NCBI RefSeq assembly: GCF_005771565.1 | Contig: NZ_VAWA01000015.1 | Coordinates: 1 to 55,602 of the forward strand | Direction: 5' to 3' | Length of the DNA stretch: 55,602 nucleotides | Source of the DNA: Nesterenkonia sphaerica | Lineage (GTDB): Bacteria > Actinomycetota > Actinomycetes > Actinomycetales > Micrococcaceae | Shown: positions 53,510-55,602 of the stretch, in pieces | How the letters are laid out: every line of letters begins with the position of its first letter | Position numbering within the stretch: the first letter of the stretch is position 1 | The notes under the pieces: generated by a model | The model's database searches: none | The model's input: the letters and a program-made list of their open reading frames with translations, nothing else | Told to the model about the DNA's origin: nothing | Position numbers and translations under genes: made by a program

Positions 53510-53660
53510 ATCGCCACCCTATCGCCATCCCTCCGGAGGAGTCCGGTGTGGCACCGGGTGGGTGTGTAGGGTAGGATCGAGTGTTGGCCCTTCAGCGGCC
53601 TGCGATCTTTATTTTCCCAGCTTCTGGCAAAAACCAGCGGCGCATGAAAAGGAACTGAGC

Positions 53661-53918
53661 ATGAAACCTGATATTCACCCCACGTACCAGCCGGTAATCT
53701 TCAACGATCTCTCCTCCGGCGAGAAGGTGCTGACTCGCACCACCGCCACCAGCGAGAAGACCATGGAATGGGAGGACGGCAACACCTATCCGGTGATTGA
53801 CGTCGAGGTTTCTGCAGCCTCACATCCCTTCTACACCGGTAAGCAGCGCATCATGGACTCCGCCGGTCGTGTGGACAAGTTCAACAAGCGCTTCGCCGGT
53901 TTCGGCGGCAAGAAGTAA
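53661..53918 (+). CDS. rpmE2: 50S ribosomal protein L31 type B
   Basis: This is an 85-residue L31. It starts [16 protein letters not shown] and has the type B insertion ([21 protein letters not shown]) and the C-terminal [24 protein letters not shown]. It lacks the CxxC zinc motifs of type A, so it is the zinc-independent form, often induced by zinc shortage. AAGGA precedes ATG 53661. A TAGGAT at 53572-53577 may be the -10 element; I could not see a convincing Zur box. Confidence 0.95.
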   Translation: MKPDIHPTYQPVIFNDLSSGEKVLTRTTATSEKTMEWEDGNTYPVIDVEVSAASHPFYTGKQRIMDSAGRVDKFNKRFAGFGGKK

Positions 53919-53924
53919 GAGTTT

Positions 53925-53952
53925 CTGACTCGGCCTGCTCGCGTGCTAAGCT
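53925..53952 (+). promoter_or_regulatory. Putative promoter of tRNA-Leu
   Basis: CTGACT (53925-53930) and TAAGCT (53947-53952) are spaced 16 nt and lie 30 nt upstream of the tRNA 5' end, a fair match to actinobacterial -35/-10 elements. Confidence 0.4.
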
Positions 53953-53982
53953 CTCTTGGCTTCACGTTGAGGCAGGCACCCT

Positions 53983-54069
53983 GCGCGGGTGGCGGAATAG
54001 GTAGACGCGCTAGCTTGAGGTGCTAGTCCTCTATTAATGAGGGTGGGGGTTCAAGTCCCCCTCCGCGCA
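53983..54069 (+). tRNA. tRNA-Leu (GAG)
   Basis: The 87-nt class II tRNA folds completely. The acceptor GCGCGGG (53983-53989) pairs with TCCGCGC (54062-54068) and A is the discriminator. The anticodon stem CTAGC/GCTAG encloses the loop TTGAGGT with anticodon GAG at 54017-54019. It has a long variable arm (CCTCTATTAATGAGGG) and a T-arm with GGTTCAAGTCC. CCA is not encoded. It decodes CUC/CUU. Its 3' half is the likely attachment site of the integrase encoded just downstream. Confidence 0.96.
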
Positions 54070-54090
54070 CAGAATGATAGGCGGAATGAC

Positions 54091-54125
54091 GGGGATGCAG
54101 AGCCACTGACTGGCTCTGTATCCCC
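54091..54125. terminator. Strong hairpin between tRNA-Leu and the integrase gene
   Basis: GGGGATGCAGAGCCA (54091-54105) pairs with TGGCTCTGTATCCCC (54111-54125) over 15 bp with one G-T wobble and a 5-nt loop. It could terminate the tRNA transcript, though no T-run follows. Alternatively it is part of the recombination site or integrase operator. Confidence 0.5.
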
Positions 54126-54150
54126 AAATTTCCCGGAATTATCCCCAAAT
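54119..54150 (+). repeat. 11-bp direct repeats upstream of the integrase gene
   Basis: TATCCCCAAAT occurs at 54119-54129 and 54140-54150, 21 bp apart start to start (two helical turns). The location between the presumed att site and the integrase start suits integrase arm-type binding sites or an autoregulatory operator. Confidence 0.5.
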
Positions 54151-54169
54151 GAGGGAATAGACTCGCGTC

Positions 54170-55333
54170 ATGGCAACGATTGAGACGCGCAAGGGCAAGA
54201 AGAAAACCTCTTACAGGGTGGTCTGGTATCACCGCAAAGATAAGCGCCACCAGACCTGTGACACCTTGGTTGACGCCGAGCTCTGGAAGGCCCTGATAGA
54301 GCAGACCGGTGGCGATGATGCGGCCGCCCGGCGTGCTGTAGAGGCTCAGGCGTCAACGGCGCCCATGCTGTCGGACGTGGCTGAATCGCACATCGACCGG
54401 CTCATAGACATCACGCCCTACACCCGTGGCAAGTACCTTGCGATGGTTCGCAATCAGTGGAGCATGCTGGATGCGCCCGTAGACACACTGACCGAAGACG
54501 ACATCATTCGTTGGGTGCAGTGGATGCGGCGCGACGGCCGCGACGGCGAAGGCTATTCGGCCAAGTCCATCAAGAATTCGCACGGGCTGCTGTTCAGTGT
54601 CCTGGCATATGCCGTCAAACGTGGCCACCGGCCAGACAATCCTGCAGCAGACACGCGGTTGCCAGTGGTGCGACGCACTCAGACTGCCGAGCGCAACAAA
54701 TACATGACGGCCGAAGAAGTCGCGGCTCTGCGCCATCACATTGGCGACCGTCACCTGCCACATTTCGACCTGCTATGGGGCACCGGCATGCGTGCCGGCG
54801 AATTGCTCGCACTGACACCGGAAGACTTCACAGTCATTGATGGCGTGGTGCACGTCAGTGTCACTAAGTCAATCAAGATGCCAGAGCGTGGCACACGCGC
54901 CTACATCGGCGAACCGAAGTCGCAGCGATCCTTCCGCACCATTGATGTGGACGACGGCACCATGAGCACCGTGTGGCCATTGGTCAGGGCTGCCGGTCAC
55001 GGGCAGCTGGTGTTCAGCCTGTCGACCTCAGAGCGCCTGACTAACTCCAGAGATCTCTGGGTGCGAATGTGGGAACCTGCTCTGCGGCGCGCGCAGGCTG
55101 CCGGCTTTACCAAATCGCCCAGCGTCCATTCTCTGCGCCACTCGCACGCCTCGCACCTCATAGCCCACGGCGTGCGCATGGAAGATGTGTCAGACCGGTT
55201 GGGGCATGGCTCTGTAGGTATTACTGACGCTGTCTACCGGCACCGGGTGCCGAGTACCACGGCGACCGCGTCAAGCACCTTCGCCCGTGGCAACCTGGTC
55301 ACGCACGCTGCACCGGCAGAGATTCCCGCGTGA
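54170..55333 (+). CDS. int: Tyrosine-type site-specific integrase
   Basis: The 387-residue phage/island integrase has a basic N-terminal arm-binding region (KGKKKTSYRVVWYHRKDKR), a SAM-like core-binding domain (about 65-165) and the catalytic domain. All active-site residues are visible: Arg208 (GTGMRAGELLAL), His320 and Arg323 (HSLRHSHASH), His346 (LGHGSVG) and Tyr356 (DAVYRH). It reads away from tRNA-Leu, 100 nt downstream, the standard arrangement for an element integrated into a tRNA 3' end. No excisionase or other island genes are inside the window. Confidence 0.93.
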   Translation: MATIETRKGKKKTSYRVVWYHRKDKRHQTCDTLVDAELWKALIEQTGGDDAAARRAVEAQASTAPMLSDVAESHIDRLIDITPYTRGKYLAMVRNQWSMLDAPVDTLTEDDIIRWVQWMRRDGRDGEGYSAKSIKNSHGLLFSVLAYAVKRGHRPDNPAADTRLPVVRRTQTAERNKYMTAEEVAALRHHIGDRHLPHFDLLWGTGMRAGELLALTPEDFTVIDGVVHVSVTKSIKMPERGTRAYIGEPKSQRSFRTIDVDDGTMSTVWPLVRAAGHGQLVFSLSTSERLTNSRDLWVRMWEPALRRAQAAGFTKSPSVHSLRHSHASHLIAHGVRMEDVSDRLGHGSVGITDAVYRHRVPSTTATASSTFARGNLVTHAAPAEIPA

Positions 55334-55363
55334 CCTCGAAAATATCCTGGGCAAACGAAGCGC

Positions 55364-55602
55364 CTAGTTGTACTTCCCCGTGAGGTTGTGAACGCGGGCT
55401 GAGGGAACAGTCCCTCCGATCGCGGTGTGGGTTCGGTGGTGATTGTAGTAGTGAAGGAACTCCTGGTAGGAGGTTTCACGGGCTGATTCGTTGGAGTAGG
55501 GCCTCGCGTAGGCCCATTCCTGCATCAACGTCCTGTTGAACCGCTCGACCTTGCCGTTGGTCTGCGGCCGGCGGGGCTTAGTCCGTTGGTGTTTGATGGC
55601 CT
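55364..55602 (-). pseudogene. IS481-family transposase, C-terminal part, cut by window edge
   Basis: The minus strand encodes the last 78 or so residues of an integrase-core transposase: RPQTNGKVERFNRTLMQEW, with the final catalytic Glu, then FLHYYNHHRTHTAIGG and a terminal VHNLTGKYN before the TAG at 55364-55366. These match IS481-type enzymes. The gene continues beyond 55602, so whether it is intact is unknown. It ends 30 nt after the integrase stop and is convergent with it; I see no clear terminal inverted repeat in that gap. Confidence 0.8.

Noticed and set aside
53579-53660. Zur box or structured leader before the type B L31 gene
   Set aside because: A short CTGG/CCAG hairpin exists, but it is only 4 bp; no convincing Zur dyad or known leader motif was seen.

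Overview
The window looks like a chromosomal segment of a high-GC actinobacterium, most probably of the Micrococcales/Micrococcaceae type. The evidence is the gene content: a Pup-modification locus (mpa, dop, pup, pafA), the fused PafB-PafC regulator, mycothiol ligase MshC, the MptB-type mannosyltransferase, DUF3000 next to RNase D, DUF5703, frequent GTG starts and short or overlapping gene junctions. I cannot name the genus from sequence alone.

Layout. The left edge (1-474) is the remnant of an IS5-type transposase gene whose end abuts the stop codon of a DUF2079 membrane protein gene; that gene is translationally coupled to an MptB-like mannosyltransferase. From 3.7 to 19.5 kb is housekeeping: a long-form GAPDH, the RNase P RNA, YaaA, the cysE-cysK pair, MsrA, a NIF3-like protein, RNase H, 6-phosphogluconate dehydrogenase, PPK2, ZapE, SufE, a glycerophosphodiesterase, an alpha/beta hydrolase, MsrB with a threonine-aldolase-like enzyme, and DUF3000 with RNase D.

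From 19.5 to 31.6 kb is a fatty-acid degradation region: a FadB-type bifunctional enzyme, a thiolase-FabG4-MaoC operon with the same gene families as mycobacterial fadA2-fabG4-htdX, and an acyl-CoA oxidase. dxs lies 35 nt downstream of the MaoC gene. The thiolase operon and the oxidase gene share a near-identical 19-bp palindromic site upstream, so they probably form one regulon. A methyltransferase and a DUF1989 gene sit between them.

From 31.6 to 37.6 kb, aminopeptidase N is divergent from a circularly permuted ATP-grasp / alpha-E / transglutaminase-like operon, a widespread but poorly understood set. From 37.6 to 49.2 kb one long minus-strand gene train runs HAD phosphatase, TrmI, Mpa, Dop, Pup, PafA, an FKBP lipoprotein, an FKBP, PafBC, TatA and TatC. 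The 20S proteasome genes prcB and prcA are missing between pup and pafA, and Mpa lacks the C-terminal proteasome-docking tail. The Pup system here therefore probably works without a proteasome.

From 49.2 to 53.9 kb are PAC2, MshC, two small conserved actinobacterial proteins, an M20 peptidase and the type-B L31 protein. The right edge is a genomic-island boundary: tRNA-Leu(GAG), then a tyrosine integrase with direct repeats and a hairpin just upstream, then the C-terminal part of an IS481-type transposase that runs off the window.
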